From contig JAVYIG010004976.1 of NCBI GenBank assembly GCA_035222895.1, positions 1-64,000 on the forward strand: a DNA stretch of 64,000 nt, written 5' to 3'. Shown here one piece after another: positions 43,531 through 58,500 of the stretch. The translations under genes were made by a program, and so were the position numbers. Within the stretch, counting starts at the first letter, position 1. Each line of letters begins with the position of its first letter. The notes beneath the pieces were generated by a model that did no database searches, was not told the DNA's origin, and saw nothing but the letters and a program-made list of their open reading frames with translations. Source of the DNA: Strongylocentrotus droebachiensis (lineage: Eukaryota; Echinodermata; Echinoidea; Camarodonta; Strongylocentrotidae).

Positions 43531-46500
43531 GTAGGTGTAAATACATAAACTTTGATATAGTTTGAATTAAATATCTCCTTGGTAATATCAAAGCAATATA
43601 TATTCAGTCATTTCAATATTTCTGAAGTGCATGTGTATTTTAAGCATGACTACAGGGAAGCACATCTTACGTCTACTATGCAAAAAGTTGCAAGTCGTAA
43701 CCAGAAGAAATTTCCAAAGCAATTCTCATTTCTTGAAATGCATGTTGTATTTCAGTTCTTATGCTCACATTTGGTATATACTGTGATCTTCAGAACTGAT
43801 ATGAAAACATAGAGGACTGGTCAAAATTAATAAAACACCTACTAAAATTGCTTGCTTGTCACTGTTGTGTCTGCACCTTCTCGTTTATTGTAATTGTGGT
43901 ATAGAATGAAAATTTCATAAATCTTGCTCATACAGAACATTGCGATAGTCTAGAGCATACTTATAGTCTAGCCGTACTCAATAACTTAATTCAACTACTA
44001 TAATAGCCATTATGCATTATCTAAGTTACTAATTTGTTGACTTGGCTTTGCTGGCTGTTATATTCATTTGCAGATGAAAATTCAAATTTAATTCCCTCCA
44101 ATACAAATCATGTTTGATATTTTATAATGACTTCATATTTGTGCCGATTTGAAAATGAAAATAAAAATGGACGATAAAAAAATAATAATTAATGAAGCTA
44201 TTTGACAGATGATTGTTGTGAATACATTATTTTTGTTTTCTAGCCACCTTTCTCATTCCTACTGTTCTTGCCTTGAAACCTTGGTTAAATTAGTCTCACA
44301 TTTTTTTCTTGTTAGAATGAAGAGCAAGTCAAGTGTACTTACCAGTGTACCTTTTCGAGGGTAAACCATGCCTGCTCTACACAGTATACACGGACTATCA
44401 AAGTGTTCACTGAAAAGGGTAAGTGATATTTATTTTAATCACTTTTTTTTTAATCACTTTTGGGTTATTATGATGAGAGATATTGATTTTACTCATTATT
44501 TGTAAATTTCATTGATGTATGTGTGTGTCTTACATAAATGGTTTGTTATTGTTCTTTAATTAAGTAATCCTCATTCCCCCAATGAACATGATTCTTTATT
44601 TTTAAATCAAAACCGAAGAGATAAATGAAGGCCAAATGTTGGGAATGTTCTAATACATCTCCACATTTTGTTTTTTAGATCAATACATACAGTTTTGTAG
44701 TGGTGTTTCAGTTTAGCTAAATAGTAACCTCATTATAAAAGCGCATGTACATGTACTTGTACATGTACAATATGACCTTTTTGTGATGTAATGTCAGCCC
44801 CAAAATGGTTTAAACATAGCAACCAATGAACTGTGCCTTCTGTAAAGATTTGTTATTATAAAAGCATCCAAATATTTCTGTAAAGTGAATGCTCAAATTT
44901 TATAACCTTATGTTTGTATGGATGATTTTAAAGTTGTTACTGCACTTTTTTGAGATGCAACTAAAGATTGTTGTCCATGATTTTGAACATTGTCTAAAGC
45001 AAATCAGAACTTATGCAATTAAAAAAAAAATAGTGTTGTTTTTCTTTGTCATTGTCAGCCATGCCATTTTTACAGGCAACAACATATTTTGGTGCAAGGT
45101 GTCAATGTAAGATTTTTTTTTTCCAGGCCAACTTCACCCAACTGTGTTTGTCAGATTCTGTGAATGTGAACCTTCAGCAGCTACATTAGTAAGATATGGT
45201 CTGTGGCCATGCTCAGCACAGAAGCCTTCTACTGCCATTTCTTCAACGTTCATGGACATGGTGTATTGTATGATGATGGAAGGGCAAGTGTCTTTGAAAG
45301 CTGTGTGTCATGCTGTCGGTAATCACAACTGTTTATCACTAAATGAGGTGTGTGTAATTGTGTTTCTATGTTTTAAATGTAACCACATTATGAGAATTTT
45401 ATCCATGATCTGAAATGTAGTTGAAGTAGCTACATATACATGTATCATATTGAAGATGTGTTTTCAGGGGGGGGGGGGGGGGATGGGGTCTTGATTTTGC
45501 TATAACCGGAGGTGAAAATTTAGCTACATGTACATTATATCATTGCAATTTGGTGCTTTGGCTTTATCACTTAATGTATTCATTTTTTTGTAATTGTTAA
45601 CAATCTTTTCTACATGTATGAAATTAGTGATCAATAAGCAGCAACAAACTACAGTTTTGTTAGTGTTTTCCCTTCATTCATATGGTATTTCTTTATTTTT
45701 TTTAAGGTAAATTTGCTCTACCGCAGTATTGTAGGAGAGTGCATGGAGCAGTTTCGCTATTTCCGACATATGATTCGAAATCTCGCAGACATTGACAGAG
45801 AGTGGAATCCTACAGAGTGCTCAGCCTGTCCAAAGGTATGTCTTGCTCATGTGCATGTTTATGTCTAATCAATGCCGTTGGATGCATTTCAAATTGGCTT
45901 AATTGGCAGTGTCACTCTAACAAAGTGCCGGACAACTTTCCCGTTTGTTCCAACATTAATCGAATATCAATTTTCAGGAAGGGTTATTCTTTTTGTTTAA
46001 CAAAAAGCGATATTTTTTTCTATGTCATTTAAACTGCATTATTGTGTTACCGTACATCCTTATAAATTACATACTTTGTCATCATTTGCTTTCATTTCTC
46101 TGTAATTGATGTGGATTATTCTAGTAGTAATGAAGTTATCTGTATCTTTTTAGTTTTATTATTATAAAGCGCATAGTTATTTTTACCTGATGGAATTAAC
46201 TCTATTAGCCTAGATTAATATTATCATTATTTGTATAGAAACTTTGATAGTATGTTACCCATAACAATATACCTTGATTAGTGCGTCCAGGTTGATGATG
46301 CTTTCAAGAAAAACAGAAAGTAATGACAATTTTTTGATTAGTGTAGATTACTGGTGTGATGTTTAAAACACTAAAAACTGTCTTATTTTTTGTTGGATCT
46401 TTATCAAACTCATGTCATTCTGTTGCTCTTACTTTGCCACTTTCATACAAATAAAATCATAAGAAGGGTTGGATTGCCCTTTGACAGAACCTTGTATGTA

Positions 46501-49500
46501 ACATGATGAAATACATTTCTTTAGTGTTAACATCAAAACTTAAGCAGATTTCATGTATTTTTTAAAAATATATATGTTTTTAAAGCCTACTTCTGTATAG
46601 GGTTTCCAGATTTATTAGAATTTTAGGTTCATGTTCCCATCATCCATAAATTCATATTTTCACTAATCATGTCTATGCATTACCTTAGGAACACAATAAC
46701 CTATGTTAATAATTCTTTGCTCTTCAAGTGTAGTTTTCCAGACCTACATGCACATCAAAAATGAATTTCACTCCTGAAATGTTACCAATTTATAAGAAAG
46801 ACATACATGTATTGAATCTTGTCAAGTTTCATTTATAAAAGTCATCGCTCTATTACTTTTCCAAAACAACAGAAGTGTAACTTCCTTTACATAAATAACT
46901 TTTGGATTATTCCAGTATGATCCATGAAGCTAATAGATGTAGAACCATACACTAGGTTTAGAATATCTTTTTAGTAGTCATTTTCTTAAACTACTTCTGC
47001 TTATATGTTCTAGGCTTTGTCACCCAGAAGTGTGAAGGCATATCCATTTAAAACATCTGCTCATTTTATATTCTCTTTAATACATGCTTCCTCCCGTTAT
47101 TATCTTGCCAACAGGAAGGCCCTGTATTTGTCAGCATGGATGGCAACTTTGGTCTGGTTCGGAAGACATCTTCTGGCACAAGCTATCATCCTCCAAATCA
47201 ATCTGCTGCTCTGTTTGTTCACGATGGAGAAATGCAATCCTTCCTAGGAAGTTATGAGGGCACTCACAAAGGACATGAAGATGACATACATGTAGATGTA
47301 CAGGTAATTGACCATTTTTTGAATAGTTTTTTAATTTTGAGTTTAGAGTAATCGATTATAGCCATGCAGTTTCAAATTTGCAATTTGTGTTGCCTACCGT
47401 ATATGCTTTCGACCCCCAGACTGCCAAATTCTGTAAATTGACTCTTTATTTTTTAATATAACCTCCCACTTAGGGGAATACAAAGTTTTGGTATGGGGTC
47501 ATGAATTTGGTTCAAATGAACATATTTGAAGCAAATGCGATTTTACAATATTCAATGATCGTTATTGCGGTTGAAATGGAGTCTAAAGTGATGAAATTCT
47601 AAAATGTGAACTCTTTATGTTGTAAAGCTCCCCCTCAAGACTGACATTATCTTAGCTTTAAAACAATGTTTCTAGACTACAATCAACTGATTTGCTATTC
47701 CCGTTTTAACATTATATATTAGAACTGCATATTCTTAGATTTTCATGGTCGCAGCTACCATGGAATGGCCTTAGGCGCTATTTGAAATATTTGAAATTTA
47801 CCAATAGTACCGTTAAATTGTTGATTATTAAATTTCTCAAAAGCAGAAATGTTTTAGGTGCTAAATTTTCTAGTTCTTATAATACATCCACAGGGGCATA
47901 CAAGTATATCAAAATTTTAAAGAATTACTATCCATCCAATTTTCAAAAATTCCCAAAACTTTGCATTAGGCGTTGAAAAAAAAAATGTTGTATTGACCTT
48001 TGCGACCGTCCTAAAAGCCCGAAATCTAAAGCATATTAAAGCATTCAAAACTGAAAAATATCAACCCAAAGAAGAAGATATATATATATTTTTTTTTAAA
48101 TCTCACTGGCCAACCCTTCTTTTAGTACCTAAAGGGCAATGCAACATTTGTTTTAGGCCTTACCTTTAAGTATTCATAAACACACAGTTACTGTGTGTAC
48201 AGTGTATGTTGAATGTACCGCAAGTGTGCATGTCCATTTTTAGAGTGAATTTTTTTTCTTGTCCCGAATGGCTCAAATGGCAATGCAGCATAATGGAAGG
48301 AATGTTGTTTTCATGCATCACTTGAACATCAGTGACAAATTATCAGACCACCATGAAGCTGACACAAATGGCCTTTTTGTGTCTTCTGTAATCAGCAAAA
48401 CAGAACTGCATGCTGTGTATGCTATCTTCACAAATAATGATGTAGTTTAGATAGAATGCTAGTCATTTTTTACCAATTTTGGTGTGATAGCTAAAAGGTA
48501 TCTGGAAAAAAATGTGAGTTTTTATTGCTAGCAATTGCAAATTCTTCATGCATTGTCTTTTTGTAATTTGTGTACATTTCTAATGATTTTGTTAATCATC
48601 ACCATATTAGAAAGAATGCAGCAATTTTCAAGCTGGAACTGTGATAAGGACTAAGAATCAGTCAAAGAAGTTGGCTACAACTGGCGTGTTTGGGGCAGCT
48701 TGCAGACACGGAGTGCCTATTGTGTTCATCAACATGGAGCATGGGGAAAGGTATGATATTTGTAAAGTTAAAGTGTACCAATCAGCAGAAAAATATTTGT
48801 TTTTGTATGTTAGGGGTTCCATGATACTACACCTATGCCAAGTATGAGCCTCAAATGTTAATGTTTATTATATAGAGAGATCAGGGGTTAAAATACACGG
48901 GGGCTCGGGGCGAATTAGCCCCCGAAATGCCCAAAAGAGCTCTGAAATTCTTAAAAGAGCCCCCAAATTGTGCATAGAGTTCAATGCAAAACAAATTAAA
49001 GAGTGTTATTTTCATGCAAGCAAGCTTGAAAAGTAGCCCCCGAAATGTTTAAAGTAAATTTGTCCCTGAGAGAGATATCACAATTTCAAATACACACTCT
49101 ATAATACAGTGACTTGTGAGAAAACTGGTTGATGCACCTGTATGTGCTTGCTCAAAATTTGGCATGTTAATTACACATGTTATTAATTTTGTAACTACTG
49201 GCAAAAATGTGCAAATATTAACACACTTCAATTATTTCACCTAAACCTTCAATAATTTTTATTTTTTTCTGGTTGGGTTACTTTAATACTTATTATCATC
49301 AACATATTGTTATTTTTATTTGTTGTAATAATTTTATTTATGATTTTATTATTGATATAAGTATTATTACTTGCCATTGGGCAATTCCACGGTAACGGAA
49401 GGACACTCAGACAAGATTTTTGAACTTCAGGTTCATACTAAAAGAAATGTTTTATTAGTATGTATTAAACTATGGGGAACAAAATGTGTTTCAGTCAAGT

Positions 49501-52500
49501 GGGAAGCTTCATCAACTTCACAAAGTTTGGATAAACACTAATTAACTGGAAAAACCATGTCCATTTTTATGTCCTTCCGTTACCGAGATAATTAATATGC
49601 ACATTCTTAAACTACTTAACTATAATGACAATTTTTTGTGTGAAAATTAAAGGCACTTATATAGGTATTATATCTATACTGTTTCACATCTTATACTAAT
49701 AAAACAGTTCTTTTAGTATGAACCTGAAGTTCAAAAATCTTGTCTGAGTGTCCTTCCGTTACCGTGGAATTGCCCCATTGCAAAAAGAGATGCAAAGCTA
49801 GAGTTGACCCCAAACCCTAGATCATTATCATCATTATTATCATCATGATTTCATTAAGTCATCATTTTTCCTTGTTCCATGATGACACTGCTTCCCTCCA
49901 TGTCTTCTTGATTGGAGTGTCCTCATCAAACATTCAATAAATTATGATTACATTATCATGCAAAACATGTCTATTGGGTATATCTCAAGTGTGAAAAGGT
50001 TGTGGCAGATACAAATTAAATGTTGCACAGGCCTGAGTGCATTATTGACAATTGGTTGCAGGGATAATTATTGAATTTATTGAATATCCCAAAGGTGCAG
50101 TAGAGTGACTTGTAGACCTTTTTCAACGTTACAGCGTTCAAGTAATTCCCGATGTCTATCCATTATCTGTTACCTGTATATCAAATAGGAAATATCCTCA
50201 TATGATATTAAAATTATCTCAATTCACCATCATGTGTCAGTTAAAATTGACCAATGTTTCCTGTATGTCAAACTGATATACATGTTTTATTTATGTTTTA
50301 TACTTTGCTTAAATTGACCAAATAATGGTATTGAAATACTAACTAAAAAGAGAGTCAGGATAGCCAGGATAAAGGTCTACATGTCTTTGAAATTTCATAA
50401 GATAATAAAAGACCCCATTAAAATATATGCCTTTAAAAAAAAAAAAAAATAACATGTCAAATTATTTTTCTTATTTTTATGATCTAATCCATAATGTACA
50501 TTTCATGTTACTAGACTAGCCTACCCTGTGATGGCTATAAAGAAGATATTGGAGAGGCTGACCCCGAATACTTCAATCGTCATTTTGTATGACATTGCAT
50601 GCAAACTCCATGCTCATCTTCAGGTAAATAGGCATACAGGCTACCCAAGGAAATAAAATGATATGATATATAATATATAAATCAAGTTGACTTTCTATTC
50701 ATGTAATGTAGTGATATTCACCCTCACTTGGAACAGATTATATTCATGGTACCAATAGTTGTACTGTACTCCAATAACCTGCTGATACCTATTTTCTTTT
50801 AAACTAGTTCACTATAAAGGGTGGTTTACCCTTAATTATTGATCATCTAAATACTTACTTTCCTTAATTTAACTCTACTTTTACACCAATATCAACTGAT
50901 GATTGACTTTTGAAATTATAATAGAACAAATGTGAATGAGGGGGACTCCCAAATTGTTGGTCTGTACAATCACCTTGTCAATAAAATGTTGTATATTTAT
51001 TCCACACACCTCCATGAAATTCTCATTTGTTGTACCATCTAACTATGTTTAATCGAGATGCGCGATTAAAGTGCTTGACCGACTAGTATATCCAGGCTGC
51101 AGTAATTTATGATAATTATAAATAACTTTGGCTGATATTGTCATTCCGTATAAATATTTTGTTATAATTAAATTAAAAATAAAGCGATAAAAGGTGTCTG
51201 CAAGCACATTGGTTTTGACTATATATATGCACCATGCATGCTTCCAGGAAATTTTAATAATAAACTATAAGTTTCTTCTGAATTTCAGGGTATGTCACAT
51301 TCTAAATTATTTTGATGGAAATGTGCACCTATTAATAAAGATGTATTTTTATGGATTTTATGCACTAGGGAAGGTTATTTTTTCATGAATTCACATTTGA
51401 TGGTTGTGAACCTGAATGATATTGTTTGATGATACAAATACTTTTAAAACAAAATGTTGAATATGTATCGTGCAATTTTCCCTGATTGTGCCCTATTATC
51501 TTGTTGAAAATAGAAAAAAGGTGATGTTGGACAAGAGATTTTGGACAAAGTGAAGCTTGTTGTCCCGATCTTCCATGCCTATGGTCATAAACGTACTTGC
51601 CAGGTAAGAAATTTCACTTTGATTACAAAATTTAATCATGTCAGCTATTAATTCACATGTTTTCCCTGTTGATGAGGACGGACCTCATAAGACTATAGTA
51701 ACTGTGAATGTCTTGGGTGTGTAAATAAATTGAAGTGAGAATTATGGATTAAAAATGAAAATTAACATGAAAGGGTTATATTGTTATGCCACTACAATTA
51801 AAGGAGCCTGAGGCATTATGTTTTCTGGTTGTCCCTCCGTCTGTACATACGTACGTCCTGTTCTGGTGATCGCATTATCTCAACAACCGATTGATAGATT
51901 ACCATCAAACTCAGTATCTTTCAGAGCCAATTAACTAATTAGATTTGTTTTGGTCATGAGGTGAAAGGTCACAGTTCATAGGGCTCATTATGAATGCAAA
52001 AACCCATTGTGAACACAATTGCCAGAATTCATGAAGGATGTTTAAATTTATCCCATGGTTTACATCCTCATTTACATAATCCATGTTCTAAAATTAACGC
52101 AAGATAAGCATACCTTAATTGCCTTGCGCACGTCTAACAATGGACCTCTGATTGTGTGTGCAATGAATTACGTTTATTTTAGAACATGGGTAATGTAAAT
52201 AAGGATGTAAACCATGGGTTAAATTTAAACCTCCTTTGTGAATTCTGGCCATTGTTGTTCAAACCGACAGATGGATTACTATCAAACTAAGGACATGTAT
52301 GTAACTTGCTGAGCCAATGAACTGATTAGATTTTAGGGTCATGAGGTCAAAGATTCATGGGTCATACATGTACATGTATATTAAAACGAGCTTGTTATTA
52401 TCATGATATTCTGAGAACATGTTAATGGATTATATTACCATCAAACTTGAATTTCAAAAAAAAAATCTTATTTATTTATATTTTAACTGATCGATCTATG

Positions 52501-55500
52501 GCGGAGGCATCATTTTTGACTGCGCACATTCGAAGAAACGTCTAGTTGGTTATGGTTTTTACCACATATGTGATTATATTATTCTATATTGTGTAAATGG
52601 CTTCGTTGTTCACTGATTATTCAACATTACAATTTTTCCATTTCTCTATCAACCACAACCCCCCCTCCCCCCCCCCCCCATAAAAAAGAGGAAAAGGAAC
52701 TAAAACGAAAAGGGAGGAAAGAGGGAGAAAATGAGAGAGAGAGAGCTATTAAAAAATGATAAACAAAATAAACTAATATCATATTGTACTAGGTTGCTTA
52801 ATTGTGTAACTGCTTTTAAATGTAACCTTCTCTATTTGTGTGTACACATATTTTTTGTGTTCAAGTCTATATGCACACTGAGTAGACATCCATTTGTTAG
52901 TGGTAACAAATTGTATTTTAAATATCTGTATTGAAAGTACTGAAATTGAAAAATAAAAGGAATTGTTATGAAAGTTGTTACTGCACTTTTTTGAGATGCA
53001 ACTAAAGATTGTTGTCCATGATTTTGAACATTGTCTAAAGCAAATCAGAACTTATGCAATTAAAAAAAAAATAGTGTTGTTTTTCTTTGTCATTGTCAGC
53101 CATGCCATTTTTACAGGCAACAACATATTTTGGTGCAAGGTGTCAATGTAAGATTTTTTTTTTCCAGGCCAACTTCACCCAACTGTGTTTGTCAGATTCT
53201 GTGAATGTGAACCTTCAGCAGCTACATTAGTAAGATATGGTCTGTGGCCATGCTCAGCACAGAAGCCTTCTACTGCCATTTCTTCAACGTTCATGGACAT
53301 GGTGTATTGTATGATGATGGAAGGGCAAGTGTCTTTGAAAGCTGTGTGTCATGCTGTCGGTAATCACAACTGTTTATCACTAAATGAGGTGTGTGTAATT
53401 GTGTTTCTATGTTTTAAATGTAACCACATTATGAGAATTTTATCCATGATCTGAAATGTAGTTGAAGTAGCTACATATACATGTATCATATTGAAGATGT
53501 GTTTTCAGGGGGGGGGGGGGGGATGGGGTCTTGATTTTGCTATAACCGGAGGTGAAAATTTAGCTACATGTACATTATATCATTGCAATTTGGTGCTTTG
53601 GCTTTATCACTTAATGTATTCATTTTTTTGTAATTGTTAACAATCTTTTCTACATGTATGAAATTAGTGATCAATAAGCAGCAACAAACTACAGTTTTGT
53701 TAGTGTTTTCCCTTCATTCATATGGTATTTCTTTATTTTTTTTAAGGTAAATTTGCTCTACCGCAGTATTGTAGGAGAGTGCATGGAGCAGTTTCGCTAT
53801 TTCCGACATATGATTCGAAATCTCGCAGACATTGACAGAGAGTGGAATCCTACAGAGTGCTCAGCCTGTCCAAAGGTATGTCTTGCTCATGTGCATGTTT
53901 ATGTCTAATCAATGCCGTTGGATGCATTTCAAATTGGCTTAATTGGCAGTGTCACTCTAACAAAGTGCCGGACAACTTTCCCGTTTGTTCCAACATTAAT
54001 CGAATATCAATTTTCAGGAAGGGTTATTCTTTTTGTTTAACAAAAAGCGATATTTTTTTCTATGTCATTTAAACTGCATTATTGTGTTACCGTACATCCT
54101 TATAAATTACATACTTTGTCATCATTTGCTTTCATTTCTCTGTAATTGATGTGGATTATTCTAGTAGTAATGAAGTTATCTGTATCTTTTTAGTTTTATT
54201 ATTATAAAGCGCATAGTTATTTTTACCTGATGGAATTAACTCTATTAGCCTAGATTAATATTATCATTATTTGTATAGAAACTTTGATAGTATGTTACCC
54301 ATAACAATATACCTTGATTAGTGCGTCCAGGTTGATGATGCTTTCAAGAAAAACAGAAAGTAATGACAATTTTTTGATTAGTGTAGATTACTGGTGTGAT
54401 GTTTAAAACACTAAAAACTGTCTTATTTTTTGTTGGATCTTTATCAAACTCATGTCATTCTGTTGCTCTTACTTTGCCACTTTCATACAAATAAAATCAT
54501 AAGAAGGGTTGGATTGCCCTTTGACAGAACCTTGTATGTAACATGATGAAATACATTTCTTTAGTGTTAACATCAAAACTTAAGCAGATTTCATGTATTT
54601 TTTAAAAATATATATGTTTTTAAAGCCTACTTCTGTATAGGGTTTCCAGATTTATTAGAATTTTAGGTTCATGTTCCCATCATCCATAAATTCATATTTT
54701 CACTAATCATGTCTATGCATTACCTTAGGAACACAATAACCTATGTTAATAATTCTTTGCTCTTCAAGTGTAGTTTTCCAGACCTACATGCACATCAAAA
54801 ATGAATTTCACTCCTGAAATGTTACCAATTTATAAGAAAGACATACATGTATTGAATCTTGTCAAGTTTCATTTATAAAAGTCATCGCTCTATTACTTTT
54901 CCAAAACAACAGAAGTGTAACTTCCTTTACATAAATAACTTTTGGATTATTCCAGTATGATCCATGAAGCTAATAGATGTAGAACCATACACTAGGTTTA
55001 GAATATCTTTTTAGTAGTCATTTTCTTAAACTACTTCTGCTTATATGTTCTAGGCTTTGTCACCCAGAAGTGTGAAGGCATATCCATTTAAAACATCTGC
55101 TCATTTTATATTCTCTTTAATACATGCTTCCTCCCGTTATTATCTTGCCAACAGGAAGGCCCTGTATTTGTCAGCATGGATGGCAACTTTGGTCTGGTTC
55201 GGAAGACATCTTCTGGCACAAGCTATCATCCTCCAAATCAATCTGCTGCTCTGTTTGTTCACGATGGAGAAATGCAATCCTTCCTAGGAAGTTATGAGGG
55301 CACTCACAAAGGACATGAAGATGACATACATGTAGATGTACAGGTAATTGACCATTTTTTGAATAGTTTTTTAATTTTGAGTTTAGAGTAATCGATTATA
55401 GCCATGCAGTTTCAAATTTGCAATTTGTGTTGCCTACCGTATATGCTTTCGACCCCCAGACTGCCAAATTCTGTAAATTGACTCTTTATTTTTTAATATA

Positions 55501-58500
55501 ACCTCCCACTTAGGGGAATACAAAGTTTTGGTATGGGGTCATGAATTTGGTTCAAATGAACATATTTGAAGCAAATGCGATTTTACAATATTCAATGATC
55601 GTTATTGCGGTTGAAATGGAGTCTAAAGTGATGAAATTCTAAAATGTGAACTCTTTATGTTGTAAAGCTCCCCCTCAAGACTGACATTATCTTAGCTTTA
55701 AAACAATGTTTCTAGACTACAATCAACTGATTTGCTATTCCCGTTTTAACATTATATATTAGAACTGCATATTCTTAGATTTTCATGGTCGCAGCTACCA
55801 TGGAATGGCCTTAGGCGCTATTTGAAATATTTGAAATTTACCAATAGTACCGTTAAATTGTTGATTATTAAATTTCTCAAAAGCAGAAATGTTTTAGGTG
55901 CTAAATTTTCTAGTTCTTATAATACATCCACAGGGGCATACAAGTATATCAAAATTTTAAAGAATTACTATCCATCCAATTTTCAAAAATTCCCAAAACT
56001 TTGCATTAGGCGTTGAAAAAAAAAATGTTGTATTGACCTTTGCGACCGTCCTAAAAGCCCGAAATCTAAAGCATATTAAAGCATTCAAAACTGAAAAATA
56101 TCAACCCAAAGAAGAAGATATATATATATTTTTTTTTAAATCTCACTGGCCAACCCTTCTTTTAGTACCTAAAGGGCAATGCAACATTTGTTTTAGGCCT
56201 TACCTTTAAGTATTCATAAACACACAGTTACTGTGTGTACAGTGTATGTTGAATGTACCGCAAGTGTGCATGTCCATTTTTAGAGTGAATTTTTTTTCTT
56301 GTCCCGAATGGCTCAAATGGCAATGCAGCATAATGGAAGGAATGTTGTTTTCATGCATCACTTGAACATCAGTGACAAATTATCAGACCACCATGAAGCT
56401 GACACAAATGGCCTTTTTGTGTCTTCTGTAATCAGCAAAACAGAACTGCATGCTGTGTATGCTATCTTCACAAATAATGATGTAGTTTAGATAGAATGCT
56501 AGTCATTTTTTACCAATTTTGGTGTGATAGCTAAAAGGTATCTGGAAAAAAATGTGAGTTTTTATTGCTAGCAATTGCAAATTCTTCATGCATTGTCTTT
56601 TTGTAATTTGTGTACATTTCTAATGATTTTGTTAATCATCACCATATTAGAAAGAATGCAGCAATTTTCAAGCTGGAACTGTGATAAGGACTAAGAATCA
56701 GTCAAAGAAGTTGGCTACAACTGGCGTGTTTGGGGCAGCTTGCAGACACGGAGTGCCTATTGTGTTCATCAACATGGAGCATGGGGAAAGGTATGATATT
56801 TGTAAAGTTAAAGTGTACCAATCAGCAGAAAAATATTTGTTTTTGTATGTTAGGGGTTCCATGATACTACACCTATGCCAAGTATGAGCCTCAAATGTTA
56901 ATGTTTATTATATAGAGAGATCAGGGGTTAAAATACACGGGGGCTCGGGGCGAATTAGCCCCCGAAATGCCCAAAAGAGCTCTGAAATTCTTAAAAGAGC
57001 CCCCAAATTGTGCATAGAGTTCAATGCAAAACAAATTAAAGAGTGTTATTTTCATGCAAGCAAGCTTGAAAAGTAGCCCCCGAAATGTTTAAAGTAAATT
57101 TGTCCCTGAGAGAGATATCACAATTTCAAATACACACTCTATAATACAGTGACTTGTGAGAAAACTGGTTGATGCACCTGTATGTGCTTGCTCAAAATTT
57201 GGCATGTTAATTACACATGTTATTAATTTTGTAACTACTGGCAAAAATGTGCAAATATTAACACACTTCAATTATTTCACCTAAACCTTCAATAATTTTT
57301 ATTTGTTTCTGGTTGGGTTACTTTAATACTTATTATCATCAACATATTGTTATTTTTATTTGTTGTAATAATTTTATTTATGATTTTATTATTGATATAA
57401 GTATTATTACTTGCCATTGGGCAATTCCACGGTAACGGAAGGACACTCAGACAAGATTTTTGAACTTCAGGTTCATACTAAAAGAAATGTTTTATTAGTA
57501 TGTATTAAACTATGGGGAACAAAATGTGTTTCAGTCAAGTGGGAAGCTTCATCAACTTCACAAAGTTTGGATAAACACTAATTAACTGGAAAAACCATGT
57601 CCATTTTTATGTCCTTCCGTTACCGAGATAATTAATATGCACATTCTTAAACTACTTAACTATAATGACAATTTTTTGTGTGAAAATTAAAGGCACTTAT
57701 ATAGGTATTATATCTATACTGTTTCACATCTTATACTAATAAAACAGTTCTTTTAGTATGAACCTGAAGTTCAAAAATCTTGTCTGAGTGTCCTTCCGTT
57801 ACCGTGGAATTGCCCCATTGCAAAAAGAGATGCAAAGCTAGAGTTGACCCCAAACCCTAGATCATTATCATCATTATTATCATCATGATTTCATTAAGTC
57901 ATCATTTTTCCTTGTTCCATGATGACACTGCTTCCCTCCATGTCTTCTTGATTGGAGTGTCCTCATCAAACATTCAATAAATTATGATTACATTATCATG
58001 CAAAACATGTCTATTGGGTATATCTCAAGTGTGAAAAGGTTGTGGCAGATACAAATTAAATGTTGCACAGGCCTGAGTGCATTATTGACAATTGGTTGCA
58101 GGGATAATTATTGAATTTATTGAATATCCCAAAGGTGCAGTAGAGTGACTTGTAGACCTTTTTCAACGTTACAGCGTTCAAGTAATTCCCGATGTCTATC
58201 CATTATCTGTTACCTGTATATCAAATAGGAAATATCCTCATATGATATTAAAATTATCTCAATTCACCATCATGTGTCAGTTAAAATTGACCAATGTTTC
58301 CTGTATGTCAAACTGATATACATGTTTTATTTATGTTTTATACTTTGCTTAAATTGACCAAATAATGGTATTGAAATACTAACTAAAAGAGAGTCAGGAT
58401 AGCCAGGATAAAGGTCTACATGTCTTTGAAATTTCATAAGATAATAAAAGACCCCATTAAAATATATGCCTTTAAAAAAAAAAAAAGATAACATGTCAAA

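Larger units (their letters stand above)
44930..52970. repeat. 8.04-kb tandem duplication, unit 1
   Basis: This unit spans exons 3-8 of the KDZ gene and their introns. It is repeated directly at 52971-61007. The five bases AAAGT occur at the left edge of both units and just after the second, marking the junction microhomology. Differences found by eye are a handful of substitutions (for example 49265, 50486, 50493, 51687) and length changes in homopolymers. Confidence 0.95.

Noticed and set aside
44761..44800. Repeated gtacatgtac palindromes as possible regulatory sites
   Set aside because: This motif is scattered throughout the window at many places and looks like background low-complexity sequence.
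47017..47351. Overlapping plus-strand ORFs read straight through the exon 5 borders
   Set aside because: The parts outside 47115-47303 are intron. Only the frame between the splice sites carries the KDZ motif.
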